A stretch of 10,853 nucleotides of DNA from positions 1 through 10,853 of the forward strand of contig JASKZX010000053.1 in assembly GCA_030147435.1 (NCBI GenBank), written 5' to 3'. Source of the DNA: Savagea sp. Its GTDB lineage: Bacteria; Bacillota; Bacilli; Bacillales_A; Planococcaceae. A program made the position numbers and the translations under genes. A model generated the notes under the pieces. The model was not told the origin of the DNA. It ran no database searches and saw only the letters and a list, made by a program, of their open reading frames with translations. Within the stretch, counting starts at the first letter, position 1, and each line of letters opens with the position of its first letter. Below, piece after piece: positions 1 through 7,630 of the stretch.

Positions 1-16
1 AGAGGAGGAGTATTAA

Positions 17-985
17 GTGAAGTCAGTGGAAGTATTAATTATAGGCGGAGGACCGTGTGGGTTATCTGCAGCGATTGAAGTAGAGAAAAAAGGATTCGAA
101 GCAGTAATTATTGAAAAAGGAAATATCGTCAATTCCATCTACAATTATCCGACACATCAAACCTTTTTCAGTTCAAGTTTAAAATTGTCTATCGGCGACA
201 TGCCATTTATTACAGCAAAACATAAGCCTCAACGATTAGATGCACTCGTTTATTATCGTCAAGTTGCTGAATTAAAAGACTTAACGATACAGACATTTGA
301 AGAGGTATTAAACGTTGAGAAGAGAGGAGATGGACGATTTACTGTTACGACGACAAAAGACGTTTATGATGCTCAGTACGTCGTTGTAGCTACTGGTTAT
401 TATGATCATCCGAATCGTTTAAATGTTCCTGGGGAAGAATTGCCACATGTGCATCATTACTTTAAAGAAGCACATCCTTATTTTAAACGACATGTCGTCA
501 TTATCGGTGGTAAAAACTCAGCGATAGATGCAGGTATTGAGCTTGCTCATGCAGGCGCACACGTTACGGTCGTTTATCGTGGTCCGAGTTATTCCCCGAG
601 CATTAAACCTTGGGTATTACCTGAATTTGAAAGTCTCGTTCGACATGAAAAAATAACGATGCATTTTAATACGAATGTGACGAAAATTACAGAAGAAAAT
701 GTATACTTAGAAACTGAAGGAAGAGAACATTCCGTTCCAGCGGATACCGTTTTTGCGATGATCGGTTATCATCCAGATCACGACTTTATTCGTCGTATGG
801 GTGTAAACATAGATGAAGTGACAGGAGAGCCTCATTACAATCCAGAAACGATGGAATCAAATGTACCTGGTCTCTTTATAGCAGGTGTTATTGCAGCAGG
901 AAATGATGCAAATACCATTTTTATAGAAAATGGTCGTTTCCACGGTTGTCAAATTGCTGCAACAATAAGTGAAGAATTGAAATAA
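17..985 (+). CDS. ypdA: Bacillithiol disulfide reductase YpdA (Bdr)
   Basis: This is a cytosolic FAD/NADPH flavoprotein of the thioredoxin-reductase-like family. In Bacillus and Staphylococcus it reduces bacillithiol disulfide and so keeps the low-molecular-weight thiol pool reduced. The 322-residue length fits the family. The N-terminal FAD-binding loop reads GGGPCGL (residues 10-16). It includes Cys14, the single conserved cysteine known to be needed for YpdA activity. A second Rossmann loop, IIGGKNSAIDAG, lies near residues 162-173 and is the NADPH site. The C-terminal segment GLFIAGVIAAG is the FAD-closing motif. There is no CxxC pair, which separates it from true thioredoxin reductase. 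I chose the GTG start because AGAGGAGGAG at 1-10 sits six bases upstream. The gene is 24 bp from prsW with no terminator between them. It implies the organism makes bacillithiol. Confidence 0.95.
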   Translation: MKSVEVLIIGGGPCGLSAAIEVEKKGFEAVIIEKGNIVNSIYNYPTHQTFFSSSLKLSIGDMPFITAKHKPQRLDALVYYRQVAELKDLTIQTFEEVLNVEKRGDGRFTVTTTKDVYDAQYVVVATGYYDHPNRLNVPGEELPHVHHYFKEAHPYFKRHVVIIGGKNSAIDAGIELAHAGAHVTVVYRGPSYSPSIKPWVLPEFESLVRHEKITMHFNTNVTKITEENVYLETEGREHSVPADTVFAMIGYHPDHDFIRRMGVNIDEVTGEPHYNPETMESNVPGLFIAGVIAAGNDANTIFIENGRFHGCQIAATISEELK

Positions 986-1009
986 TTTCGTAGAACGAGG
1001 GGGGATGAG

Positions 1010-1681
1010 ATGTTTGTGCTATTGACGGTCGCTATTGCGCCGGCACTGGCGTTACTTAGCTACTTTTATTTAAGAAAGCAAGTAGCGCCTGGTCCTTCTC
1101 GTTCTCTTTTTTATGCGTTCATTTATGGAATTGCGCTAACATTTCCAATTTTATTTATGCAACATGTTTTTGAAGTCGAAGAAGTATTTACAAACGATTG
1201 GATACGCGACGTAATCTTTACAAGTGCGATTGAAGAGTTTTTTAAATGGTTTATTTTATTTATTGCAATTTATCGTCATGCAGAGTTCCACGATCCATAC
1301 GATGGGATTTTATATGGTACGAGTATTTCATTAGGTTTTGCGACGATGGAAAATATTTTATATTTGTTAACTTTTGGAGTCGAAACTGCGATCATCCGAG
1401 CGATATTACCAGTAGCGAGTCATGCATTATTTGGTGTCGTAATGGGCTATTATTTCGGGCGTGCTCGGTTCACTAAAAGTATAAAAGAAAAACGAGTATT
1501 TGCATTACTCGCTCTATCGATTCCATTTCTTTTACATAGCTTCTACAACAGTATTTTTCTTATTGAGGACTTCTGGGGCTATATTATAGGTCCATTTATG
1601 CTATTCTTATGGTGGTACGGCTTAAAGAAAGTAAAAAATGCCCACGTAGTTTCGTTGGAAACTTACGAAAACTATCATTAA
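1010..1681 (+). CDS. prsW: Membrane protease PrsW (site-1 protease for anti-sigma-W factor)
   Basis: This is a polytopic membrane metalloprotease. In B. subtilis it makes the first cut in the anti-sigma factor RsiW during envelope stress, which starts release of SigW. The protein has 223 residues and is mostly hydrophobic helices, beginning with a membrane segment at residues 1-21. The signature motifs are present: EEFFKW with Glu75, Glu76 and Lys79 (the EExxxK motif), FATMEN at 110-115, SHALFG at 137-142, and the late HSFYN at 176-180. These carry the acidic and histidine residues expected to bind metal. AGGGGGG at 998-1004 gives a good ribosome binding site five bases before the ATG. The next gene is ypfA, 50 bp downstream, rather than sleB-ypeB as in B. 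subtilis. The target RsiW is not in the window, so the substrate is inferred from the family. Confidence 0.93.
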   Translation: MFVLLTVAIAPALALLSYFYLRKQVAPGPSRSLFYAFIYGIALTFPILFMQHVFEVEEVFTNDWIRDVIFTSAIEEFFKWFILFIAIYRHAEFHDPYDGILYGTSISLGFATMENILYLLTFGVETAIIRAILPVASHALFGVVMGYYFGRARFTKSIKEKRVFALLALSIPFLLHSFYNSIFLIEDFWGYIIGPFMLFLWWYGLKKVKNAHVVSLETYENYH

Positions 1682-1731
1682 TCCGATACATAATGAATAG
1701 AAAGACTCAATTAGGAAGGTGAGGAGATTAA

Positions 1732-2391
1732 ATGAAGCTAGAAATAGGGGCAAAAGTTTATTTGTATGATCAATTAGAAGAAACAGAATGTCGAAGTCAA
1801 GTGTTAGATTTTAATGAAGACCATATATATATTGCTTATCCTGTCGATATAGAAACAGACCGAACAAAAATAATTGCAATTGGTGAAGAGTTTCGAGTGA
1901 GCTTTGTAGATGCGACGAATGTTGTTTACTCTTTCCCAACGAAAGTGATTGGTAAAAGCCATACGACAATCCCGGCATTACAACTTGAATACCCTGAAGA
2001 AGAAACGATTAAAAAGATTCAAAGAAGAGAATATGTTCGAGTAGAAACGCCGGTTGATGTGGCATTGGTATTAGATAGTGGGGAAAAATATCAACTCGTC
2101 ACTCATGATATTAGTGCCGGAGGTGTAGCGCTTTATACAGGTGATGAAAAAATAGATGTCGAAGAGGGAGAAGAAGTAGCAGCAACTGTTGTTCTTCCTT
2201 TTCGGGATCAATCGATCGTTCATGAGAAAGTGACGGCAAAAGTCATTCGTCAATTTGAAAAAGACAGTCGTCCAATGCTTGCTCTTCAGTTTGTTGAGCT
2301 GTCTGATCCATTTCAAGGGGAGCTCGTCCGTTTTTGTTTTGAACGTCAACTACAACGACGTCGGGAGGAAAAGGGGTACTTAAATGAATAG
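1732..2391 (+). CDS. ypfA: c-di-GMP receptor of the YcgR/PilZ family, motility inhibitor MotI (YpfA)
   Basis: This is a 219-residue cytosolic protein with an N-terminal YcgR-like beta domain (about 1-90) followed by a PilZ domain (about 97-205). The PilZ c-di-GMP signature is intact. The arginine switch is RREYVR at 98-103 (Arg99 and Arg103 fit RxxxR), and the second part is DISAGG at 126-131 (D-x-S-x-x-G). In B. subtilis this protein (YpfA, MotI, DgrA) binds c-di-GMP and acts as a clutch on the flagellar stator MotA. The same role is inferred here, and it predicts both flagella and c-di-GMP signalling in this organism. The ATG is preceded by a strong AAGGTGAGGAG site at 1716-1726. Its stop codon overlaps the ribosome binding site of cmk, so the two are probably translated from one message. 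Confidence 0.9.
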   Translation: MKLEIGAKVYLYDQLEETECRSQVLDFNEDHIYIAYPVDIETDRTKIIAIGEEFRVSFVDATNVVYSFPTKVIGKSHTTIPALQLEYPEEETIKKIQRREYVRVETPVDVALVLDSGEKYQLVTHDISAGGVALYTGDEKIDVEEGEEVAATVVLPFRDQSIVHEKVTAKVIRQFEKDSRPMLALQFVELSDPFQGELVRFCFERQLQRRREEKGYLNE

Positions 2392-2402
2392 GAGGGATTG
2401 CA

Positions 2403-3074
2403 ATGAAACGAGCAGTAATTGCAATTGATGGACCTGCAGCAGCAGGAAAAAGTACAATCGCGCGTAAAGTCGCACAACAATTAGGGTACACATATATTGA
2501 TACAGGAGCGATGTATCGAGCAGTCACTTTACAAGCATTAAAAAAAGGGATTTCTTTACAACGAGAAGAAGATTTACAACAGCTTCTTCAAGAGATGAAA
2601 CTACGTTTACAACCAGAAGAAAATATGCAACGAGTGTTTATTGATGATGAGGACGTAACAGAAGCTTTACGTTCATCTGAAGTAACAAATGCAGTATCTA
2701 CTGTTGCTCAATATTCCAAAGTACGTGAAATTATGGTCGATAAACAACGAGAACTTGCTTCTTGTGGTGGAGTCGTTATGGATGGTCGTGATATCGGTAC
2801 GGAAGTATTGCCAAATGCAGATATTAAAATTTTTATGACAGCATCCGTTGAAGAAAGAGCAGAGCGCCGTTATTTAGAAAATCAATCGAGAGGGATCGAT
2901 ACACCGTTAGAAGACCTACAAAAAGAAATTGCAGCACGTGATGCACAAGATATGAACCGAGAAGTATCACCCTTACGTCAAGCAGATGATGCGACACTCA
3001 TTGATACGACAGGACAATCGATTGAAGAGATTACAGAGAAAATTGTACAGATGACGAAGGAGTTAGAAGTATAA
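2403..3074 (+). CDS. cmk: Cytidylate kinase
   Basis: This enzyme phosphorylates CMP and dCMP with ATP and so recycles nucleotides from RNA turnover and phospholipid synthesis. The 223-residue length is normal for the long bacterial form. The P-loop GPAAAGKST spans residues 10-18. The NMP-binding segment DTGAMYRA follows at 33-40, MDGRDIGTEV lies at 126-135, and the lid/arginine region RDAQDMNRE at 179-187. The AGGAGGG ribosome binding site at 2390-2396 overlaps the ypfA stop codon, leaving 11 bases between the genes. The cmk stop and the plsC start share one base (TAATG), an arrangement that usually means translational coupling. A small ypfB gene, which I recall from B. subtilis between ypfA and cmk, has no room here. 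Confidence 0.97.
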   Translation: MKRAVIAIDGPAAAGKSTIARKVAQQLGYTYIDTGAMYRAVTLQALKKGISLQREEDLQQLLQEMKLRLQPEENMQRVFIDDEDVTEALRSSEVTNAVSTVAQYSKVREIMVDKQRELASCGGVVMDGRDIGTEVLPNADIKIFMTASVEERAERRYLENQSRGIDTPLEDLQKEIAARDAQDMNREVSPLRQADDATLIDTTGQSIEEITEKIVQMTKELEV

Positions 3075-3658
3075 TGGATATTTATCCAATTGGTCGCGGA
3101 ATTGTCGGTGCCATTTTAAAGCCCCTTTACCGTATTCAAGTCATTGGAAAAGAAAATATTCCATCGACAGGTGGAGCTTTACTTTGTGCAAATCACATTC
3201 ACTATTTAGATCCACCCGTCCTCGGTATCACAAGTCCTCGTCCTGTTCATTTTATGGCGAAAAAAGAGTTATTCGAACAACCTATTTTAAAACATTTATT
3301 ACCTAAATTTCATGCATTTCCAGTTAATCGTGGAAAAGTTGACCGAACAGCGTTTAAAACAGCGTTAAAACGGTTAAAAGAAGGAGAGGTCGTCGGAATC
3401 TTTCCAGAAGGTACGCGAAGTACAGATGGGAATTTGCGAAAAGGATTAGCAGGTGCAGGTTTTTTCGCCTTAAAAGGAGGCGTTGACGTCGTTCCGTGTG
3501 CAATCATTAGTGACTATAAAATCGGAAGACCAACAAAAGTCGTGTACGGAGAGCCGATTTCGATGGAGCCGTTTCGTGAGAAAAAAGCATCTGCTCAAGA
3601 GGTAAGTGACTTTATTATGGAGAAAATTGGCGAATTAAAGAAGAAACATGAAAAATAA
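3074..3658 (+). CDS. plsC: 1-acyl-sn-glycerol-3-phosphate acyltransferase
   Basis: This membrane-associated enzyme acylates lysophosphatidic acid at the sn-2 position to give phosphatidic acid. The 194-residue length fits the short Gram-positive PlsC. All four acyltransferase motifs are visible. Block I is NHIHYLD, with catalytic His41 and Asp46. Block II is FPVNRG at 82-87. Block III is FPEGTR at 110-115. Block IV is VVPCAI at 139-144. The start shares a base with the cmk stop, and an AAGGAG site lies inside the end of cmk at 3057-3062. From memory, Geobacillus-type bacilli keep plsC between cmk and rpsA, while B. subtilis has it elsewhere. No terminator follows before rpsA. Together with gpsA downstream, this places two phospholipid steps in the neighbourhood. 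Confidence 0.95.
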   Translation: MDIYPIGRGIVGAILKPLYRIQVIGKENIPSTGGALLCANHIHYLDPPVLGITSPRPVHFMAKKELFEQPILKHLLPKFHAFPVNRGKVDRTAFKTALKRLKEGEVVGIFPEGTRSTDGNLRKGLAGAGFFALKGGVDVVPCAIISDYKIGRPTKVVYGEPISMEPFREKKASAQEVSDFIMEKIGELKKKHEK

Positions 3659-3681
3659 TTTCGTGAAATAAGTGTAAACTT

Positions 3682-3710
3682 TTGTCTTTACTCGCAAATT
3701 CACATAAGAT
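3682..3710 (+). promoter_or_regulatory. Candidate sigma-A promoter for rpsA
   Basis: A -35 like TTGTCT (3682-3687) and a -10 like TAAGAT (3705-3710) are separated by exactly 17 bases. Each box matches the consensus at four of six positions. It lies 34 bases before the rpsA start, with no terminator upstream. It would therefore add to read-through from cmk-plsC, not replace it. This is inferred from sequence only. Confidence 0.4.
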
Positions 3711-3730
3711 AGTAAGTAGGATTAGATATA

Positions 3731-3737
3731 GAGGAGG
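3731..3737 (+). promoter_or_regulatory. Ribosome binding site that sets the rpsA start
   Basis: GAGGAGG lies seven bases before the ATG at 3745. The in-frame TTG at 3682 has no such site and would add 21 residues unlike the family, so the ATG is the real start. Confidence 0.8.
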
Positions 3738-3744
3738 ACTACAT

Positions 3745-4926
3745 ATGACTGAAGATATGAATGTTAATGAGCAAGCAATGACTCTTCAAGAAGGAGACAC
3801 AGTAAAAGGTACTGTGAAAACGATTGAAGAGAAAGCGGTAGAGGTGACACTTGAAGGTACTGACCACGTAGGGATTATCCCGATCAGTGAGTTGTCAAGT
3901 CTACACATTGAACAAGCATCGGATGCAGTAGCAGAAGGTGAAGAGCTTGAACTCGTCGTTACGAAAGTAGAAGAGGAGCAAGGGCAATACATCTTATCAA
4001 AGCGCCAAGTCGATGCTGAAAAAGCTTGGGAAGAGTTACGAACGAAATTTGAAAATGACGAAATTATCGAAACAGAAGTAAAAGATGTTGTCAAAGGTGG
4101 ACTCGTCGTAGACTTAGGTGTACGCGGCTTCATTCCTGCATCACTCGTTGAAGATTATTTCGTAGAGTCATTTGAAGATTACAAAGGTCGCACAATGAAA
4201 TTCAAAATTGTGGAAATGGACCCTGAACAAAACCGTTTAATTTTATCACACCGTATTATTGTAGAAGAAGAGAAAGCACAACAAAAACAAGAAGTACTCG
4301 AACAGTTAGAAGCTGGACAAGTCATTGAAGATGCTGTCGTCCAACGTCTTGCATCATTCGGTGCTTTCGTCGATGTTGGCGGTGTTGACGGACTCGTTCA
4401 CATTTCTGAAATTGCGCACGAACACGTAGAAGAAGTATCTGACAAATTATCAGAAGGTGACAAAGTAAATGTGAAAGTACTTTCTGTCGACCCAGAAGAA
4501 GAACGTATTTCACTTTCAATTAAAGAAACACTACCAGGGCCATGGGAAAACATCGAAGAGAAAATTTCAGAAGGCGACGTTCTCGATGGAGAAGTAAAAC
4601 GTATCGTAGAGTACGGAGCATTCGTTGAAGTTCTTCCAGGAGTTGAAGGACTCGTTCACATTTCACGCATCGCACACGAACATATTGAATCACCAGAAGA
4701 AAAAATTTCAGAAGGTGAAAAAATTCAAGTGAAAGTGTTAGATGTGAATCCAGAAGAAGAACGTCTTTCATTAAGTATTAAAGATTTACTCGAAAAGCCA
4801 GAAACAGAAGCGCCGAAAAAAGAGCCTGTACAACAAGCAGCACCAGTTGTAGAAGAAGAATCAACAGGATTTTCACTCGGTGAAATGTTAGATGCAGAAG
4901 AGTTAAAAAAGCTTTCTGAAGAATAA
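3745..4926 (+). CDS. rpsA: S1-domain RNA-binding protein (ribosomal protein S1 homologue, YpfD)
   Basis: This 393-residue protein carries four S1 RNA-binding domains at roughly residues 16-87, 104-171, 189-260 and 274-346, followed by a short acidic/proline tail. Domains 3 and 4 show the best S1 signatures: ASFGAFVDVGGVDGLVHIS at about 203-221, and the matching segment at about 289-307. The conserved C-terminal block STGFSLGEM (373-381) is also in B. subtilis YpfD. The Bacilli version has fewer S1 domains than the six of E. coli S1, and its ribosomal role is less certain. It may act as an accessory translation or RNA-binding factor. The start codon is fixed by GAGGAGG at 3731-3737 and by similarity of the MTEDMN start to YpfD. 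A strong terminator follows the stop. From memory, fni and yphA come next in B. subtilis; they are absent here. Confidence 0.92.
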   Translation: MTEDMNVNEQAMTLQEGDTVKGTVKTIEEKAVEVTLEGTDHVGIIPISELSSLHIEQASDAVAEGEELELVVTKVEEEQGQYILSKRQVDAEKAWEELRTKFENDEIIETEVKDVVKGGLVVDLGVRGFIPASLVEDYFVESFEDYKGRTMKFKIVEMDPEQNRLILSHRIIVEEEKAQQKQEVLEQLEAGQVIEDAVVQRLASFGAFVDVGGVDGLVHISEIAHEHVEEVSDKLSEGDKVNVKVLSVDPEEERISLSIKETLPGPWENIEEKISEGDVLDGEVKRIVEYGAFVEVLPGVEGLVHISRIAHEHIESPEEKISEGEKIQVKVLDVNPEEERLSLSIKDLLEKPETEAPKKEPVQQAAPVVEEESTGFSLGEMLDAEELKKLSEE

Positions 4927-4951
4927 TTCATTCAAAAAAAGAAGTTTTCAG

Positions 4952-4985
4952 AGGTGAGAGCGACAATCATTGCTCTCACCTTTTT
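4952..4985 (+). terminator. Rho-independent terminator after rpsA
   Basis: A 10-bp perfect stem (AGGTGAGAGC at 4952-4961 pairing with GCTCTCACCT at 4972-4981) closes a 10-base loop and runs straight into a T-run at 4981-4985. It begins 25 bases after the rpsA stop and separates this unit from der-gpsA. Confidence 0.9.
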
Positions 4986-5021
4986 CAATGTTTCTTGAAA
5001 AAGCACGTAGAAGGTGCTAAC

Positions 5022-5050
5022 TTAACAAAAAGGGTATTTTTCATTATGAT
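5022..5050 (+). promoter_or_regulatory. Sigma-A promoter of der-gpsA
   Basis: The -35 box TTAACA (5022-5027) and the -10 box TATGAT (5045-5050) each match the consensus at five of six positions, and they are spaced by 17 bases. It lies between the rpsA terminator and der and leaves an untranslated leader of about 60 bases. This is the best-looking promoter in the window. Confidence 0.7.
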
Positions 5051-5057
5051 AATGAAA
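5039..5057 (+). promoter_or_regulatory. Perfect 19-bp palindrome over the der -10 box (possible operator)
   Basis: TTTCATTAT-G-ATAATGAAA is a perfect 9-1-9 inverted repeat that covers the whole TATGAT -10 box. Its position would let a dimeric repressor block the promoter. It resembles Fur/PerR-type sites in base content, but the half-sites face the other way from the usual Fur 7-1-7 core, so no regulator can be named. It could also be chance in AT-rich DNA. Confidence 0.4.
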
Positions 5058-5115
5058 CGGAACGAACTCTTTATATAAAAATGAAGTTTTTGTTGAAGGA
5101 AGGAAGGCGAACAAT

Positions 5116-6429
5116 ATGCAACAATTACCAGTAATCGCCATTGTGGGACGTCCGAATATTGGAAAGTCTACAGTGTTTAATCGAATCGTTGGAGAACGAG
5201 TATCGATTGTAGAAGATACACCAGGAGTAACACGTGATCGAATTTATGGACGTGGAGAATGGTTAACTCATGAGTTTCAACTGATCGATACCGGTGGGAT
5301 TGAAATAAGTGATGAACCATTTCTCGAACAAATTAAAATGCAAGCAGAAATTGCAATTGAAGAAGCAGATGTCATTTTATTTTTGACGAACGGTCGAGAA
5401 GGTGTAACAGATACAGATGAAGAAATTGCAAAAATGTTATATCGAACGAAAAAACCAGTCGTACTAGGTGTCAACAAAGTCGACTACCCTGAAATGAACG
5501 ATGTCATTTATGATTTTTATTCACTCGGTTTCGGTGATCCGTACCCTGTTTCAGGTTCACACGGACGAGGAACAGGAGATTTACTCGATGCACTCGTCGA
5601 TCAATTCCCGAAAGAAGATGCGACAGTCATTGAAGAAGATACGATTCATTTTTCTTTAATCGGCCGCCCGAATGTAGGAAAGTCTTCTTTAGTAAACGCA
5701 CTTGTTGGAGAAGAACGAGCAATCGTTAGCAATCAGGCAGGAACGACGACAGATGCGACAGATACACCGTTTGAATATGAAGGTCAGAAATATAAAATTA
5801 TCGACACAGCAGGAATGCGTCGAAAAGGAAAAGTGTACGAGAAGGTTGAAAAGTATAGTGTACTTCGTGCGCATCGAGCGATTGAACGAAGCGATGTCGT
5901 TTTAATTGTGCTCGATGGGGAAGAAGGAATACGTGAGCAAGATAAACGCGTTGCAGGAATTGCAGAAGAAGCAGGAAAAGGCGTTATTTTTATTGTGAAT
6001 AAATGGGATGCGGTTGAAAAAGATACGAAGACGATGGATGAGTTTATTAAACTCATTCGTTATCATTTTGCCTTTTTAGAATACGCCCCTATTTTATTCG
6101 TTTCAGCAAAAACAGGGCAACGTGTCAAAGAAATATATGATCTCGTTCGCCACGTTGCAGAAAAACATGCGTTACGTGTTCAATCGAGCGTATTAAATGA
6201 TGTCATGAGCGATGCCTTTGCACGTAATCCTGCCCCGAACGATAGAGGCCGACGTTTGAAAATTTACTACGTGACACAAGTGGCGACAAAGCCGCCGACA
6301 TTTGTCGTTTTTGTGAACGACCCGCAACTCATGCATTTTTCATATGAGCGATTTATTTTAAATACATTACGTGAAGCGTTTGGATTTGAAGGAACACCGA
6401 TCCGATTAATTAAACGTGCACGAAATTAA
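5116..6429 (+). CDS. der: Ribosome assembly GTPase Der (EngA)
   Basis: This essential double-GTPase works in late assembly of the 50S ribosomal subunit. The 437-residue length is almost identical to B. subtilis Der. G domain 1 has GRPNIGKS (11-18), PGVTRD (36-41), DTGG (58-61) and NKVD (120-123). G domain 2 has GRPNVGKS (183-190), DTAG (230-233) and NKWD (295-298). The C-terminal KH-like domain (about 350-437) includes [18 protein letters not shown] at 396-413. One oddity is the G2 loop of domain 2: it reads AGTTTDA, with Thr212 where the family almost always has arginine (AGTTRDA). The leader has a GAAG-repeat purine tract at 5095-5107 as ribosome binding site. gpsA follows after 16 bases, so the two are one operon. 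Confidence 0.97.
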   Translation: MQQLPVIAIVGRPNIGKSTVFNRIVGERVSIVEDTPGVTRDRIYGRGEWLTHEFQLIDTGGIEISDEPFLEQIKMQAEIAIEEADVILFLTNGREGVTDTDEEIAKMLYRTKKPVVLGVNKVDYPEMNDVIYDFYSLGFGDPYPVSGSHGRGTGDLLDALVDQFPKEDATVIEEDTIHFSLIGRPNVGKSSLVNALVGEERAIVSNQAGTTTDATDTPFEYEGQKYKIIDTAGMRRKGKVYEKVEKYSVLRAHRAIERSDVVLIVLDGEEGIREQDKRVAGIAEEAGKGVIFIVNKWDAVEKDTKTMDEFIKLIRYHFAFLEYAPILFVSAKTGQRVKEIYDLVRHVAEKHALRVQSSVLNDVMSDAFARNPAPNDRGRRLKIYYVTQVATKPPTFVVFVNDPQLMHFSYERFILNTLREAFGFEGTPIRLIKRARN

Positions 6430-6445
6430 AAGGAGTCGATGAACA

Positions 6446-7474
6446 ATGGATAAAAAAGTAGCTGTCATCGGAGCAGGAAGCTGGGGAACAGCGATTGCTT
6501 TTGTGTTGGCAGACAATGGACACGAGACAATGCTTTGGGCGCGACGAGAAGAACAAGTAGTAGAAGTAAATCAACATTCGACGAATCAAAGGTATTTACC
6601 GGATGTGTCATTACCTCAAACATTACGTGCCACTTCTTCTTTAGAAGAGGCGGTGAACGGTGCCGATATGATTGTTCTTGCTGTACCGACTGTCGCCATT
6701 CGTGAAGTAGCCCGTGATATAGCTTCTTATCTTGATGAACCGCAACTTTTCGTCCATGTTTCAAAAGGGATTGAACCAGGAAGTTTAAAACGTATCTCTG
6801 AAATGATGGAAGAAGAAATTCCAGCATCGAAACGACGAGCAATTGTTGCTCTGTCAGGTCCGAGTCATGCAGAAGAAGTTGTCAAACGTCAGCCGACAAC
6901 GGTTACTGCTGCATCGATTGACCATACTGCAGCGAAAGCAGTTCAAGATTTCTTTATGAATAACTATTTCCGCGTTTATACGAATGAAGATATCGTCGGT
7001 GTAGAGCTCGGTGGCGCTTTAAAAAATGTCATTGCACTAGGAGCAGGAGCAACGGATGGTATTGGATATGGAGATAATGCAAAAGCTGCACTTATTACGC
7101 GTGGACTTGCAGAGATCACTCGTTTAGGTGTTGCGATGGGTGCTCATCCGCTTACGTTTTCAGGATTGTCAGGACTTGGTGATTTAATTGTTACGTGTAC
7201 GAGTGAGCATTCACGCAACTGGCGCGCAGGTAATCGACTCGGCCAAGGTCAAACGTTAGAAGAAGTTACTGAAGGAATGGGCATGGTCATTGAAGGCGTT
7301 CGGACGACGAAAGCAGCATTTGAACTTGCTGAGAAATATAATGTGTCGATGCCGATTACTTCAGCGATTTATCACGTCTTATTCCGAGAAGTGACACCGA
7401 AAGAAGCGGTCGACCGCTTAATGGAACGCGATAAAAAAGAAGAAGTGACTGGAATCTTAGAGAAAAAAGAGTAA
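6446..7474 (+). CDS. gpsA: Glycerol-3-phosphate dehydrogenase [NAD(P)+]
   Basis: This cytosolic enzyme reduces dihydroxyacetone phosphate to sn-glycerol 3-phosphate, the backbone for phospholipids and some teichoic acids. The 342-residue length is typical. The N-terminal dinucleotide-binding loop is GAGSWGTA at 9-16. SKG with Lys108 and SGPSHAEEV at 138-146 follow. The family signature [12 protein letters not shown] spans 190-201 and carries the catalytic Lys193. [12 protein letters not shown] (209-220) and GLGDLIVTC (243-251) complete the C-terminal substrate domain. AAAGGAG at 6429-6435 begins on the last base of the der stop codon and acts as the ribosome binding site. The gene shares the der promoter. 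In B. subtilis yphE, yphF and spoIVA follow; here the next gene is hbs, 161 bp away. Confidence 0.97.
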   Translation: MDKKVAVIGAGSWGTAIAFVLADNGHETMLWARREEQVVEVNQHSTNQRYLPDVSLPQTLRATSSLEEAVNGADMIVLAVPTVAIREVARDIASYLDEPQLFVHVSKGIEPGSLKRISEMMEEEIPASKRRAIVALSGPSHAEEVVKRQPTTVTAASIDHTAAKAVQDFFMNNYFRVYTNEDIVGVELGGALKNVIALGAGATDGIGYGDNAKAALITRGLAEITRLGVAMGAHPLTFSGLSGLGDLIVTCTSEHSRNWRAGNRLGQGQTLEEVTEGMGMVIEGVRTTKAAFELAEKYNVSMPITSAIYHVLFREVTPKEAVDRLMERDKKEEVTGILEKKE

Positions 7475-7485
7475 AACGAGGGCAA

Positions 7486-7510
7486 TACCTTTCAGATAAT
7501 GGTAGTTTTT
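7486..7510 (+). terminator. Weak candidate terminator after gpsA
   Basis: TACCtTT (7486-7492) can pair with AAtGGTA (7498-7504) with one T·T mismatch, closing a five-base loop. It is followed by G and five T residues. The stem is short and weak, so it may end only part of the transcription. Confidence 0.25.
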
Positions 7511-7562
7511 CGTATTTTTAGAAGAGTTTCAAAAAATGTTTGAAAAAAGGCTATAAATATTG

Positions 7563-7591
7563 TTGCGTCGCGTTTTGTCATGTGTTACTCT
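7563..7591 (+). promoter_or_regulatory. Candidate hbs promoter with extended -10
   Basis: TTGCGT (7563-7568) and TACTCT (7586-7591) are 17 bases apart. A TG one base before the -10 (7583-7584) makes it an extended -10. The boxes are only half-matches. The better -35 TTGTCA at 7575-7580 has no -10 at a good distance, since TACAGT at 7595-7600 is only 14 bases away. HU must have a promoter in this gap, but which boxes are used is uncertain. Confidence 0.3.
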
Positions 7592-7621
7592 TTGTACAGT
7601 GTTCGATGTTAGGACAATTAG

Positions 7622-7630
7622 AAGGAGGTG
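7622..7630 (+). promoter_or_regulatory. Near-perfect ribosome binding site of hbs
   Basis: AAGGAGGTG is close to the full complement of the 16S rRNA tail and lies five bases before the ATG at 7636. This fits a very abundant protein. It also rules out the in-frame TTG at 7540 as the start. Confidence 0.85.

Noticed and set aside
1246..1476. 76-codon + strand frame inside prsW, rich in Cys and aromatic residues
   Set aside because: It lies wholly within a well-supported PrsW frame, has no ribosome binding site, and its residues reflect a shifted reading of the membrane-helix codons.
1673..1694. TATCAT and CATAAT as -10 boxes of a ypfA promoter
   Set aside because: No -35 lies at a usable distance: TTGGAA at 1655-1660 is only 12 bases before TATCAT, and nothing suitable precedes CATAAT. 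Read-through from ypdA-prsW is the simpler explanation.
3682..3744. Longer rpsA start at TTG 3682
   Set aside because: It has no ribosome binding site, covers the candidate promoter and has no similarity to YpfD N-termini. GAGGAGG points to ATG 3745.
3786..4133. Open frame of 115 codons on the - strand inside rpsA
   Set aside because: Its low-complexity, Ser/Thr-rich translation mirrors the acidic GAA/GAC codons of rpsA. It has no ribosome binding site and is a shadow frame. The same holds for the other - strand frames, for example 4322-4519, 4520-4771 and 6465-6842.
5002..5018. AGCAC/GTGCT inverted repeat in the der leader region
   Set aside because: It is only a 5-bp stem upstream of the promoter with no T-run and no link to other elements, so it is likely chance.
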